A stretch of DNA of 64,000 nucleotides from assembly GCA_934149105.1 (NCBI GenBank), contig CAKPDP010000002.1, forward strand, positions 62,001 through 126,000, in the 5' to 3' direction. This stretch comes from an uncultured Bacilli bacterium (GTDB lineage Bacteria > Bacillota_I > Bacilli_A > RF39 > UBA660). The position numbers and the translations under genes are program-made. Position 1 is the stretch's first letter. Every line of letters starts with the position of its first letter. Positions 51,143 to 60,476 of this stretch are shown in pieces. The notes beneath the pieces were generated by a model that was not told the DNA's origin, did not search any database, and was given only the letters and a program-made list of their open reading frames with translations.

Positions 51143-52735
51143 TTACTGAAAAGGTTTATAGATTTTAGCTAAGGATTCAGCTATTTTGATACCGTCGATA
51201 GCGGCACTAGTTATTCCTCCGGCATAACCAGATCCTTCGCCACAAGGATATAAACCAGAGATAGAGCTTTCACCTTGGGAATTTCTTGGAATTCGAAGTG
51301 GTGAAGAAGTTCTGCTTTCAACGGCTTGAATGATAGCATCTGGATCAGCATAGCCAGGAATTATTTTATCGAAATGTTGGATAGCTTCTTTTAAAGAGAT
51401 GTTTATATAGTCTGGGAAAAGGGAATTTAGATTTGTTAGAGTATAGTTTCCTTTGGTTATAGGATTAATGTGGCCAAATTTAGTAGTAGAAACATTTTCT
51501 AAATAATCTTTAAAAGTTTGAGTAGGAATTAGACCGTTACCTAATAGATAGGCTTTAGTTTCTAGAGCCTGTTGGAATTTGACACCATCTAGAGGGTTTA
51601 AGCCAAAATCTTTAGGAGAGATAGTTACTATTAAAGCACTATTAGCATTTAGGGTATTTCTAGCATAATTACTCATACCATTTATACATAATTTTCCTGG
51701 TTCGGAAGAAGAATTAACGACATAGCCACCGGGACACATGCAGAAACTATAGACTCCTCTTCCAGTAGTACTCTTATAAGTTAGTTTGTAGCTGGCAGCT
51801 CCTAAAGAGGAAGAATATTTATTGCCATATTGATTTTGATTAATTAAAGATTGAGGATGTTGAATACGGATACCAACGGCAAAGGGTTTGGGTTCTAGAG
51901 GAATATTGTTTTTATATAGCATATTAAAAGTATCTCTAGCACTATGACCGATAGCTAAGACTAAGATTTGAGTAGGAATGATTTGAGAATTATTGATCTC
52001 GATGGCTTTTATTGTGTTATTTTCTAATATGATGTTAGTTAGTTTACTTTGATAATAGAACTCTCCTCCCATGGATATTATTTTGTTTCTTAAATTAATG
52101 ATTATATTGGATAGAAGATCAGTGCCTAGATGAGGTTTATGTAAGTATTTTATTTCTTTAGGGGCACCAGAGGCAATAAAGATATCCATTACTTGTGAAC
52201 CTCTATTCTCTTTATCTTTTATTTGAGTTACTAATTTGCCATCAGAAAAAGTGCCAGCACCACCTTCTCCAAATTGAACATTAGATTCGGGATCTAGTTT
52301 ATTAGTGTTCCAGAAAGTAGTTACTTTTTGGGTTCTTTGATCGATTGGGTCACCACGTTCTATTATTATGGGGTTGTAGCCGTGAAGAGCTAGCATGTAG
52401 GCACAGAATAGGCCCGATGGGCCGGCACCTACTATTATTGGTCTATTTTTTAGATGAGTAGTTCCGGAATTAGGGAATTGATATTTATGTTCTTTTGATT
52501 TAGTGATGTGAGGATTAGAGTTATGTTTTAGAAATTTATCTTCATTGGGAATGGAGATATCTATTTCATAGATGTAATATAATTCAGGCTTTTTTCTAGC
52601 ATCTAAAGATTTTTTATAGATAGTAAAAGTAGTTATTTGAGAGGGAGATACTTTTAATAAATTAGCACATTTATGTTTTAGATAGTCGATATTATCTTTA
52701 GTTATAGATGTTTTTAATTGACTTATTCTAAGCAT
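51143..52735 (-). CDS. COG2509-type FAD-dependent dehydrogenase
   Basis: 530 residues from the ATG at 52735 behind AAAAGGTGATAACA; a GTG nine bases upstream lies inside that site. The N-terminal ~95 residues form a small alpha/beta domain typical of this family. PIIVGAGPSGLFCAYMLALH is the FAD dinucleotide fold, SNVQFGEGGAGTFSDGKLVT the family signature, and CGEGSGYAGGITSAAIDGIK the C-terminal FAD-binding block. The substrate of the family is unknown. It overlaps the preceding BaiN-like flavoprotein gene by eight bases, so the two flavoproteins are made together. Confidence 0.88.
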   Translation of the reverse strand: MLRISQLKTSITKDNIDYLKHKCANLLKVSPSQITTFTIYKKSLDARKKPELYYIYEIDISIPNEDKFLKHNSNPHITKSKEHKYQFPNSGTTHLKNRPIIVGAGPSGLFCAYMLALHGYNPIIIERGDPIDQRTQKVTTFWNTNKLDPESNVQFGEGGAGTFSDGKLVTQIKDKENRGSQVMDIFIASGAPKEIKYLHKPHLGTDLLSNIIINLRNKIISMGGEFYYQSKLTNIILENNTIKAIEINNSQIIPTQILVLAIGHSARDTFNMLYKNNIPLEPKPFAVGIRIQHPQSLINQNQYGNKYSSSLGAASYKLTYKSTTGRGVYSFCMCPGGYVVNSSSEPGKLCINGMSNYARNTLNANSALIVTISPKDFGLNPLDGVKFQQALETKAYLLGNGLIPTQTFKDYLENVSTTKFGHINPITKGNYTLTNLNSLFPDYINISLKEAIQHFDKIIPGYADPDAIIQAVESRTSSPLRIPRNSQGESSISGLYPCGEGSGYAGGITSAAIDGIKIAESLAKIYKPFQ

Positions 52736-53975
52736 TGTTATCACCTTTTAGATATTGTCCTGATAGGAGACCTGATAACCAGGCGAAGGCTAAGTTATAG
52801 CCTCCGCATTCACCATCAACATCTAGGAGTTCTCCTATTATATAGAGGTTGGGATGTTTTAAGGAAGAAAAATTAGAGATATTTATTTCTGATAATGGGA
52901 TTCCACCGGTACAGACTTGGGATTTATTATAGGAATTGGTACTAGTTATAGGGAAGTTAAATGTTTTTAGGCTAACGCAGAGGGAATATTTTTCTTTAGA
53001 TGTAAGATTAGGCCAATGTTTAGTATTAGATATTTTATTTTGTTTTAGAATTATATTTATTAGTTTATAATTTAACATTCCCTCTAATAGTTCTGTTATG
53101 GTTCTATTGGGTAAGAGGTCATTTCTATTATCTAGGTATTTTATTAGTTCTTCTCTATTTTTTACCTTTAACCATGGTAAGAAATCAATAGTTAGATGTT
53201 CTTGATTATTTTGAGACAAACCTTTAGATACAAGACCACTTAATTGAAAGATACAGATACCACTAACACCATAATCGGTTAGTTGGATTTCACCAGAAAC
53301 GGTTTTTTTAAGACAATTGTTTTGATATAGAGAAACAGTAACATCAGTTCTAATTCCATTCCAATCTTTAAAATAACTAGAATAACTAGTTGTTCCATGA
53401 AGGGCTGTTAAGGCTGGTAAAGGAGGAATTACGGTATGATTTAGAGAGGAAGCAATGTCATAACCAAAACCAGTTGAGCCAGTATTAGGAGCGGCTTTGG
53501 AGCCAGTTGCCAGGATCAAAATGTCTGAGATTATGGTTTCATTAGTGGTTGTAATATAATATTTATTATTGTTATAGGTTATGGATAGGACTTCACTATT
53601 GGAACGTAAATCAACATTACGATTTTTAGCCTCTAATAGAAGGGAATTTTGAATAGTAACGGCTAAATTAGAGGATGGATAATAATAGTTGTTTTTAATT
53701 TTAGGAATAATACCAAGAGAAGACCAGAAATTTAGAATTTTTTGTTTGTTATCCTCTGTAACGATGGAAGATAATAGATCAAGATTAGTACTATTATAAT
53801 GATTAATAGTAAAATCTTCGTTAAAATAATTACATTTGCCATTTCCGGTTATAAGGATTTTTTTTCCGAAGATGTTGTTCTTTTCTAGAACGATAATTTT
53901 ATTTTGAGGAGATGAGGCCGCAATAGATGCGACTAGGCCAGAGGCTCCCCCACCGATAATTGTTATTGTTTTCAT
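52728..53975 (-). CDS. HI0933/BaiN-like flavoprotein
   Basis: 415 residues. TITIIGGGASGLVASIAASS binds FAD, and KKILITGNGKCNYFNED is the HI0933-family signature. ATGSKAAPNTGSTGFGYDIA and the ending LLDVDGECGGYNLAFAWLSG complete it. Relatives include B. subtilis YtfP, E. coli YhiN and the bile-acid reductase BaiN; the reaction of this protein cannot be deduced. It is upstream of and overlaps the COG2509-type gene. Confidence 0.88.
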   Translation of the reverse strand: MKTITIIGGGASGLVASIAASSPQNKIIVLEKNNIFGKKILITGNGKCNYFNEDFTINHYNSTNLDLLSSIVTEDNKQKILNFWSSLGIIPKIKNNYYYPSSNLAVTIQNSLLLEAKNRNVDLRSNSEVLSITYNNNKYYITTTNETIISDILILATGSKAAPNTGSTGFGYDIASSLNHTVIPPLPALTALHGTTSYSSYFKDWNGIRTDVTVSLYQNNCLKKTVSGEIQLTDYGVSGICIFQLSGLVSKGLSQNNQEHLTIDFLPWLKVKNREELIKYLDNRNDLLPNRTITELLEGMLNYKLINIILKQNKISNTKHWPNLTSKEKYSLCVSLKTFNFPITSTNSYNKSQVCTGGIPLSEINISNFSSLKHPNLYIIGELLDVDGECGGYNLAFAWLSGLLSGQYLKGDNNA

Positions 53976-54032
53976 TTGACCACCTTTAATAATAAATTTC
54001 TATTAAGATTATATCATACTTTTGGTTTTTTA

Positions 54033-54061
54033 TTGTATTTTAGTTAGTAGTATATTATAAT
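54033..54061 (+). promoter_or_regulatory. Promoter of the zinc-ribbon membrane protein gene
   Basis: TTGTAT (54033-54038), 17 bases, TATAAT (54056-54061), 24 bases before the ATG. Confidence 0.6.
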
Positions 54062-54084
54062 TAAATAAAGAGAGGAGTGATAAA

Positions 54085-54687
54085 ATGAGAGCAGATTATT
54101 TGTTTACGTTGCTTGGAGGTATTGGTATATTAGGTATTTTGTTAGTCTGTGCTTTTGCAATAGCTTTTGTAGTATTATTTGTAATAGGACAATATAAATT
54201 ATTTAAGAAAGCTGGTAAGCAAGGATGGGAGGCTATTATTCCCTTTTATAGTACTTGGGTGTTAGTAGAAATTGCTGGTCTTAATTGGTGGTGGTTTTTG
54301 TTAGCAGTTGCTAAAGTTATTGTTTCAATGTTAGGAGGATTAGCTTTTTTAGGAACTGTTGCAAAGTTTATTGCTAATTTCTGTATTTATTATAATTTAG
54401 CAAAGAAATTTAGAAAAGAACCAATTCTTTATGGAGTTTTAGGAATGTTCTTTGGAGATATCTTGATAATGATTTTAGGTTATAGTAATTCTATGGAATA
54501 TGATAGCAGTGTTGAAGTTACACCTAATGGAGTATTTGATGGTAATAATAGCAATAACAATACTACTAATAATAATTTTAACAATAATAGTGTAAATAAT
54601 ACTGGCAGTAAGTTTTGTACTAATTGTGGTAGTCCTATTAGTAATAATGAACATTTTTGTCCTAAGTGTGGTCAAAAAGTAGATTAG
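54085..54687 (+). CDS. DUF5684-like membrane protein with C-terminal zinc ribbon
   Basis: 200 residues. Four hydrophobic helices; GQYKLFKKAGKQGWEAIIPF, then WVLVEIAGLNWWWF, match the signal-peptidase-I-associated DUF5684 pattern. An Asn-rich linker (NNSNNNTTNNNFNNNSVNNT) leads to a zinc ribbon with CTNCGSPI and CPKCGQK. Such double CxxC tails are common on small membrane proteins of gut Firmicutes; the function is unknown. The ATG follows AGAGGAGTGATAAA and a terminator follows the gene. Confidence 0.8.
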   Translation: MRADYLFTLLGGIGILGILLVCAFAIAFVVLFVIGQYKLFKKAGKQGWEAIIPFYSTWVLVEIAGLNWWWFLLAVAKVIVSMLGGLAFLGTVAKFIANFCIYYNLAKKFRKEPILYGVLGMFFGDILIMILGYSNSMEYDSSVEVTPNGVFDGNNSNNNTTNNNFNNNSVNNTGSKFCTNCGSPISNNEHFCPKCGQKVD

Positions 54688-54717
54688 AATTTGTAGTTAA
54701 ATTATAAATATTGAAAT

Positions 54718-54748
54718 GGCTTAGTTATTTTTGACTAAGCCTTTTAGG
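54718..54748 (+). terminator. Intrinsic terminator
   Basis: GGCTTAGT (54718-54725) pairs with ACTAAGCC (54734-54741), followed by TTTT. It lies between the zinc-ribbon gene and the S4 protein gene. Confidence 0.8.
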
Positions 54749-54758
54749 TGGGAAAAGT

Positions 54759-55451
54759 ATGGATAATAAGAAAGTATATAGTTTAATAAATCAAGTAGAG
54801 AGATTAAAGAGGGGTAAGGCAACAAGATTTTTGGATTTGGGAGAAGTAAGAAAATTAGAATTGATGTTAAAAAAAGATGAATATAAAGTTTATTATCCTT
54901 ATCCTGACTGTGAGAAGATTATAGTTTATAGTAGAGAGATTCCTGAGGTTAGTATTATTAAGATTAATTGCAATGAGGAACTAGAACATAGGGAAATTAT
55001 GGGTAGTTTGTATGGTCTTAATGTTAATTCGGAATATTGGGGCGATATTATCAAATATGATAGCAACTATTATGTTGTGGTTTTAAAGGAATTAGAAGAA
55101 TTTATTATTAATAATTTATTTATGATTGGGAATAAGTATGTAGAGTTAGAGAGGCTTAATATACAAGATATTAATTATGTTCGAGAGTATGTTAAAGAAA
55201 ATATTATTGTTTCTAGTTTGAGGATAGATAATGTTATAGCAAAGATTACTAATAGTAGTAGGAAAATGGTAAAAGAAAAAATTCAAAATAAAGAGGTTAT
55301 TTTGAATTTTGAGATGTTAAAGAATAGTAATTATTACCTTAATGATGGAGATGTTTTCAGTATCAGGAGATATGGTAAATATAAATTTAAGGGGATTGTT
55401 AAGATGACTAAGAAGCAGAATTATGTTATTGAATATTGGAAATATATTTAG
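54759..55451 (+). CDS. YlmH-like S4-domain RNA-binding protein
   Basis: 230 residues. RFLDLGEVRKLELML, the HREIMGSLYGLNV block with GDIIKYDSNYYVVVL, and a C-terminal S4 domain (LRIDNVIAKITNSSRKMVKE ... NDGDVFSIRRYGK) match YlmH of Bacilli. YlmH-type proteins bind ribosomal complexes; in other species the gene sits next to division genes, but not here. AGGTGGGAAAAGT precedes the ATG. It is convergent with the DUF192-like gene, with one base between the stops. Confidence 0.85.
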   Translation: MDNKKVYSLINQVERLKRGKATRFLDLGEVRKLELMLKKDEYKVYYPYPDCEKIIVYSREIPEVSIIKINCNEELEHREIMGSLYGLNVNSEYWGDIIKYDSNYYVVVLKELEEFIINNLFMIGNKYVELERLNIQDINYVREYVKENIIVSSLRIDNVIAKITNSSRKMVKEKIQNKEVILNFEMLKNSNYYLNDGDVFSIRRYGKYKFKGIVKMTKKQNYVIEYWKYI

Positions 55452-55452
55452 G

Positions 55453-55761
55453 TTATTCTTGAATTAGTAGTTGTTCCCCTACTTTAAGATCTTTAAAGTA
55501 TCCCGAAGGAGTTAGGATTATATTTTTGGCTTCTTCATGGCTACAAACGGTATTAATATGCATATCTTGTTGATAAGTAACTATGGTATTATTATCATCT
55601 ACTAAGATAGCGTCAATGCGATAACGATTTTTAATGGAGCTATAACGATTGTAACCTATTAAGTAAAAAGCATGGTATAGTTTCATGGCACGGTATTTAA
55701 GAATTAAAGGGTTATGGGTGTAGGTCATATCTATTTCTTGATTGTGGTATAATAATTTCAT
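55453..55761 (-). CDS. Divergent DUF192-like protein
   Basis: 102 residues. KNRYRIDAILVDDNNTIVTY followed by AKNIILTPSGYFKDLKVGEQ recalls the DUF192 core (MxFPIDxxFLDxxxxVV ... LELPAGxxxxxxIxxGD). The N-terminal GLMxR motif is not evident. No signal peptide. It lies 26 bases after the mutM stop on the same strand and so may be its operon partner. Assignment is tentative. Confidence 0.5.
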   Translation of the reverse strand: MKLLYHNQEIDMTYTHNPLILKYRAMKLYHAFYLIGYNRYSSIKNRYRIDAILVDDNNTIVTYQQDMHINTVCSHEEAKNIILTPSGYFKDLKVGEQLLIQE

Positions 55762-55787
55762 TTTTGCTTTTCACACCTCTTCTTTAT

Positions 55788-56615
55788 TTATCTTTCTTTT
55801 TGGCAGTTAGGGCAATAGTAAGTACCCCGACCTCCGACTTTAATCTTGACAATTGGACTATGGCAAACAGGACAAGGTTTATTTTCTTTACCATGAACTG
55901 ATAATTCTTGTTGAAAAAGGCCATGGACACCATTTACGGAGGTATAACTTCTAATAGTTGTACCTCCTTTTTTGATGGCTTTTTCTAATTCTTGTTTGGT
56001 ATTGGTGATGATATTTTGAAGATCGGTAGTTGTTAACTGATTGGTTTTGGTTAAGGGATTTATATGGCTTAAAAACAAGATTTCATTAGCATAGATGTTG
56101 CCAATACCGGTTATTATGCTTTGATCAAGAAGAAGGGTTTTGATGGGGAGACGTTTGTTTTTAAATTTCTCTTGCAGGTACTCGGGGGTAAGAAGTGGAT
56201 CCCAAGGTTCTAAGCCTAATTCTTTTAGGGGACCAATTTCAGAGATTTTATTTTTTTCTATTAACCACATTTTTCCGAATTTACGAACATCCATGTATCT
56301 TAGTTCTAGATCATTATCGAGAGTAAAGACAACATGGATATGTTTATTTAGTTCATCTTCTTTTTGACAGAAGAAGTATTTACCTTCCATGCGAAGATGA
56401 GATAAAAGGTAATAATCGTTTAATTCAATGATAATCCATTTACCTCGTCTATTTAAATTAATAACTTTCTCTCCAATAAGTTTGGTTTCAAATTCGGGTA
56501 CTTCAGGATATTCAATTATCCCGTTATAATATACCTGAACTTTTTTTATAATTCTTCCTAATAGCGTGGGTTTTAAGGTTTCTTTTACTGTTTCTACTTC
56601 TGGTAATTCTGGCAT
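55788..56615 (-). CDS. mutM: Formamidopyrimidine-DNA glycosylase
   Basis: 275 residues. PELPEVETVKETL at the start supplies Pro2 and Glu3 of the lyase site; KTLLLDQSIITGIGNIYANE is the helix-two-turn-helix block, and CPVCHSPIVKI with GRGTYYCPNCQ is the zinc finger. It removes oxidised purines such as 8-oxoguanine from DNA and nicks the site. It lies 11 bases after polA, the same order as in Bacillus. Confidence 0.97.
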   Translation of the reverse strand: MPELPEVETVKETLKPTLLGRIIKKVQVYYNGIIEYPEVPEFETKLIGEKVINLNRRGKWIIIELNDYYLLSHLRMEGKYFFCQKEDELNKHIHVVFTLDNDLELRYMDVRKFGKMWLIEKNKISEIGPLKELGLEPWDPLLTPEYLQEKFKNKRLPIKTLLLDQSIITGIGNIYANEILFLSHINPLTKTNQLTTTDLQNIITNTKQELEKAIKKGGTTIRSYTSVNGVHGLFQQELSVHGKENKPCPVCHSPIVKIKVGGRGTYYCPNCQKER

Positions 56616-56626
56616 AAATTCACTTC

Positions 56627-59200
56627 CTATTTAGCATCGTACCAATTCTTTCCAAATTCAATATCGACTAATAATGGTACTTGCAATTTATATGTATTTT
56701 CCATGATGTCTTTGACTATTTTTGTTAATTTTTCTTGTTCGTCAATTTTACAGTTAAAAATTAATTCGTCATGGACTTGAAGGATCATGGTACTTTGAAG
56801 ATTTTCTTCGATGATTTTTTGATCAATTTCAACCATGGCTTTCTTTAAAAGATCGGCACTGCTTCCTTGGATAGGAGTATTTAGGGCCATTCTTTCGCCA
56901 AGGTTTCTGGTGTTATGGTTTTGATCTCTTAATTCATTAATAATTCTTTTTCTATTCATAATAGTTTTTACATAGCCTAATTTATGGGCATTTTCAATGG
57001 TGGTAGTCATGTATTCTTTTATTCCAGGATAGGTTTCAAAATATTTATCGATAAAGGCTTTGGCTTCTTTAGGTGATATATGTAAATCTTCTGAAAGACC
57101 ATAACTACTTATTCCATAGATAATTCCAAAATTGACGGCTTTAGCATTTCTTCGCATTTCTTTTGTGACGTCTGATAGTGGGACTTTAAAAATATCACTA
57201 GCAGTTTTGGTATGAATATCAAGATTATTGTTAAAGGCATTTATTAAATCATAATTATTAGATAAATGGGCAAACATGCGAAGTTCGATTTGGGAATAAT
57301 CCGAAGATAAGATAAGAGAATTGTCTTCCGGTATAAAGGCCTTACGGATTAGTTTGCCATATTCATTACGAACAGGAATATTTTGAAGATTAGGTTCTAT
57401 CGAAGACAATCTACCGGTTCTAGTTAAGGTTTGGGTGTAAATGGTATGGATTTTGCCATCTTCTCTGATAGAATTTTTTATTCCTTCTATGTAAGTGCTA
57501 TATAATTTAGTTAGCATGCGATATTCCAATACTTTGGCAACAATGGGATAATCGATTAATTTTCCTAGGATACTGCTATCAGTTACATAACCAGTCTTAT
57601 TTTTTTTAGCATATGGTAATTTTAATTCTTCAAATAGTATTTCTCCTAGTTGTTTAGGGGAAGAGATATTAAATTCTTTGCCCGCTAAGGAATATATTTC
57701 AGTTGTTATGGTATTTAAGTGAGATTTTATATCTTTTCCCATTTGGTCTAATATATCTTTATTTACTCTGATGCCGTTATATTCCATTCTTCCTAAGACA
57801 AAGGCTAAGGGTAATTCAATACTTTTATATAAATAATTTAGTTCTTCTTTTTGGATATCATCTTGTAATTTTGAAATTACATCATGAATAAAATGAGCTT
57901 TTTTGATACTTCTGGAAGCTTGTTCTTCTATGGATAGTTTTTCTTTTTTATTTATAAAATCTAGATCATAGCCTAGATCACTAGCTAAATAAGCAATATC
58001 ATCTTTAACATTATAGTTTAAAAGATAGCCCATTAGCATAATATCATCTTTGATATTAGTAATATTTAGGCCTACTTTTTTTAGAGAAACATATAATTTT
58101 TTAGCATCATAGGTTACTATATCAATGTTTTCTAGAAATTTACAGTTAAAGGTAATAAGGTTACCAGGGATATAGAGACTTAGGTTAGAATTATAGAGAC
58201 TTAAGCCAATTATATTAGCAGAATGATAGTTTTCATTATCTAAGTCTAGATAGATAGAAACGGGTTCAGTGATATTGAAGTTCTCTAGATCACTTAAATT
58301 ATTTACTAAGATTACAGAAATATCTTGAGTTACTTTAGGGACGATTAGATTTCTTAAAAAACTATGAAATTCAAGATTTTTATATATGGTAGTTAGATTT
58401 TCCAAATTTGGAGTATGTAATTTTATTTCAGATAATTTAATGTTAATTGGGGCTTCTTTATAGATTGTGGCAATTTTTTTGCTCATGAAAGCACTATCTT
58501 TACCGATTTCTAGTTTGGTTTTTAGAGCACCTTTTATGTTATCTAAGTTGTCGTAGACTTTTTCTACTGTTTCATATTCTTGAAGTAATTTTAGGGCGGT
58601 TTTCTCACCTACTCCTTTTACACCAGGGATGTTATCTGAGGAGTCACCCATTAATCCTTTGAGATCAATCATTCTTATAGGCTCGATTCCATACGTATCA
58701 ATGAATGTTTTTTTATCCATTCTTATGTAATCTTTGGTCTTTAATAATTTTACTTCTACTTCATCACTTATTAATTGAAGTAGGTCTTTATCACTACTTA
58801 CGATAGTAGCAGTATAATCTTTATCTTCATCAACCATTTTGGCAAAAGTTCCTATTATATCATCGGCTTCATAGCCAGGGCATTCTAGATAAGTTATTCC
58901 TAGGGCGGTTAATATTTCTTTGGCAACGGGAAATTGAGCTTTTAAATCATCAGGAGTAGCATTTCTTCCACCTTTGTAATCTTCATATTCTTCGTGTCTA
59001 AAGGTTTTGCCAACATCAAAGGCAACGGCTATATATTCGGGTTTTTCTTCGTTTATTATTTTATTCATCATGTTGACGAAGCCAAAAAGGCCATTAGTGG
59101 GAAAGCCTTCTTTATTACGCATTATATTTCCTGTATAAGCTGTTGCAAAGTAACTTCTAAATAATAAGTTATTGCCATCTACTAAAATTACTTTTTTCAT
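56627..59200 (-). CDS. polA: DNA polymerase I, proofreading site degenerate
   Basis: 857 residues. The N-terminal 5'-3' exonuclease (MKKVILVDGNNLLFRSYFAT, YEADDIIGTFAKM, SSDKDLLQL) covers about 1-290. The middle 3'-5' domain lacks the catalytic acids: where active enzymes have DxE it reads YLDLDN, so proofreading is probably lost, as in Bacillus Pol I. The polymerase domain contains SSDYSQIELRMFAHLS, RRNAKAVNFGIIYGISSYGL and LQVHDELIF. It fills repair gaps and replaces RNA primers. It precedes mutM, forming a repair operon. Confidence 0.97.
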   Translation of the reverse strand: MKKVILVDGNNLLFRSYFATAYTGNIMRNKEGFPTNGLFGFVNMMNKIINEEKPEYIAVAFDVGKTFRHEEYEDYKGGRNATPDDLKAQFPVAKEILTALGITYLECPGYEADDIIGTFAKMVDEDKDYTATIVSSDKDLLQLISDEVEVKLLKTKDYIRMDKKTFIDTYGIEPIRMIDLKGLMGDSSDNIPGVKGVGEKTALKLLQEYETVEKVYDNLDNIKGALKTKLEIGKDSAFMSKKIATIYKEAPINIKLSEIKLHTPNLENLTTIYKNLEFHSFLRNLIVPKVTQDISVILVNNLSDLENFNITEPVSIYLDLDNENYHSANIIGLSLYNSNLSLYIPGNLITFNCKFLENIDIVTYDAKKLYVSLKKVGLNITNIKDDIMLMGYLLNYNVKDDIAYLASDLGYDLDFINKKEKLSIEEQASRSIKKAHFIHDVISKLQDDIQKEELNYLYKSIELPLAFVLGRMEYNGIRVNKDILDQMGKDIKSHLNTITTEIYSLAGKEFNISSPKQLGEILFEELKLPYAKKNKTGYVTDSSILGKLIDYPIVAKVLEYRMLTKLYSTYIEGIKNSIREDGKIHTIYTQTLTRTGRLSSIEPNLQNIPVRNEYGKLIRKAFIPEDNSLILSSDYSQIELRMFAHLSNNYDLINAFNNNLDIHTKTASDIFKVPLSDVTKEMRRNAKAVNFGIIYGISSYGLSEDLHISPKEAKAFIDKYFETYPGIKEYMTTTIENAHKLGYVKTIMNRKRIINELRDQNHNTRNLGERMALNTPIQGSSADLLKKAMVEIDQKIIEENLQSTMILQVHDELIFNCKIDEQEKLTKIVKDIMENTYKLQVPLLVDIEFGKNWYDAK

Positions 59201-59320
59201 TTTTTCACCTTCTGTTTCTATGATACCACATTTTGATGTATTATGTCAGTGATATAACGAAATTAATTTTTGATTTTGGAGAAATAATTATAATAAAAAG
59301 TATGAATAGAAAGTTTGAGG

Positions 59321-59356
59321 AAAGAAAAAGAAAGAATATTAGTTGCTATTCTTTCC
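59321..59356 (-). terminator. Intrinsic terminator overlapping the htrA stop codon
   Basis: GAAAGAATA (59330-59338) pairs perfectly with TATTCTTTC (59348-59356); on the minus strand TTTTTC follows. The stop codon is in the loop. Confidence 0.75.
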
Positions 59357-60463
59357 TAAGGTTAATTTTGTTGTTTCTTCTTTATTGTTTCTTATATATT
59401 TTATTTCGACTTCTTCACCAATAGAATGTTTATATAGTTCATAACGGAACTCTGCTAGAGATTTTATTTTTTCTCCTCCTAGAGAAACTATGATATCTCC
59501 TTTTTGAAGGCCACTCTTAGCGGCAGGAGAACCGTTTTCAACGGCATAAATTGCTACTCCTTCGGTTATATTTTCTGGGATATTTATACCATTTTGCCAT
59601 AAATAATAACTATTACTGCTGACATCAACCATGCTAATGCCAACGTAAGGTCTAGCGACAGTTCCTTCGGTTTCTAACATAGCAGCATAATAAAGTGCAT
59701 CTTCAATAGGGATAGCAAAGCCCATTCCTTCAACTTCGTTATCGACTAATTTCATATTGGTTATTCCTATTACTTCACCATTTATGTTACAAATTGGTCC
59801 ACCACTGTTACCAGGATTTATAGCAGCATCAGTTTGTAATACTTTCATATAATAATCAGAGGAAGTTGTAGAATAAGAAACTGCTACTAATCTATCTTTA
59901 CCACTAATTATTCCCTTTGTTACAGTTCCCGCATAATCGACGCCTTCAGGAGACCCAACAGTAAAGGCAGTATCCCCTACTCTTAGATTTTCAGTTTTGC
60001 CTAGAGTAGCAGTTACTATGGTATCGTTTTTAGAAACACTTAGAACAGCAATATCCGAGTAGGTTTCTCCACCTACGACGTGGGCTTCAACTTCATTACC
60101 ATTGGTAAATAAAACTTTTATGCTGTCTCCACCTGAGACAACGTGATTATTAGTCATGATGAAGGCTTTATCGTTATCTATTTTATAAACAAAGCCACTT
60201 CCAGTAGCGGCTAAATTACCGTTAGAATAAGTTTTTACAACGACAACGGCATCAGCTACTTTATCAACGGCATCAGCAATACTGGTTTCAGTGATGTTTT
60301 CTTCGGTAATATTTTTGACAACACTTTCGGTTACATTAGGAAAGCAATTTAAAATAATATATGCTCCTAGAGCACCAGATATTAGGGATAAGAGACTTGT
60401 TACTACTAAGATCACTCCAATATTTGGAGTTTTTTTTCTTTTATAGTTTATATATTCTTCCAT
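59339..60463 (-). CDS. HtrA/DegP-type membrane-anchored serine protease
   Basis: 374 residues from the ATG at 60463, eight bases after AAAGGATG; an in-frame ATG nine bases upstream is too close to that site. One N-terminal membrane helix (VILVVTSLLSLISGALGAYI). The catalytic triad is His in TNNHVVSGG (~104), Asp in YSDIAVLSV (~136) and Ser in NPGNSGGPI (~218). A PDZ domain follows (GLQKGDIIVSLGGEKIKSL). It degrades misfolded proteins on the outer face of the membrane. It starts 13 bases after the Abi_2 gene's stop, an unusual operon partner. Confidence 0.94.
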   Translation of the reverse strand: MEEYINYKRKKTPNIGVILVVTSLLSLISGALGAYIILNCFPNVTESVVKNITEENITETSIADAVDKVADAVVVVKTYSNGNLAATGSGFVYKIDNDKAFIMTNNHVVSGGDSIKVLFTNGNEVEAHVVGGETYSDIAVLSVSKNDTIVTATLGKTENLRVGDTAFTVGSPEGVDYAGTVTKGIISGKDRLVAVSYSTTSSDYYMKVLQTDAAINPGNSGGPICNINGEVIGITNMKLVDNEVEGMGFAIPIEDALYYAAMLETEGTVARPYVGISMVDVSSNSYYLWQNGINIPENITEGVAIYAVENGSPAAKSGLQKGDIIVSLGGEKIKSLAEFRYELYKHSIGEEVEIKYIRNNKEETTKLTLGKNSN

Positions 60464-60476
60464 CTTTAACATCCTT

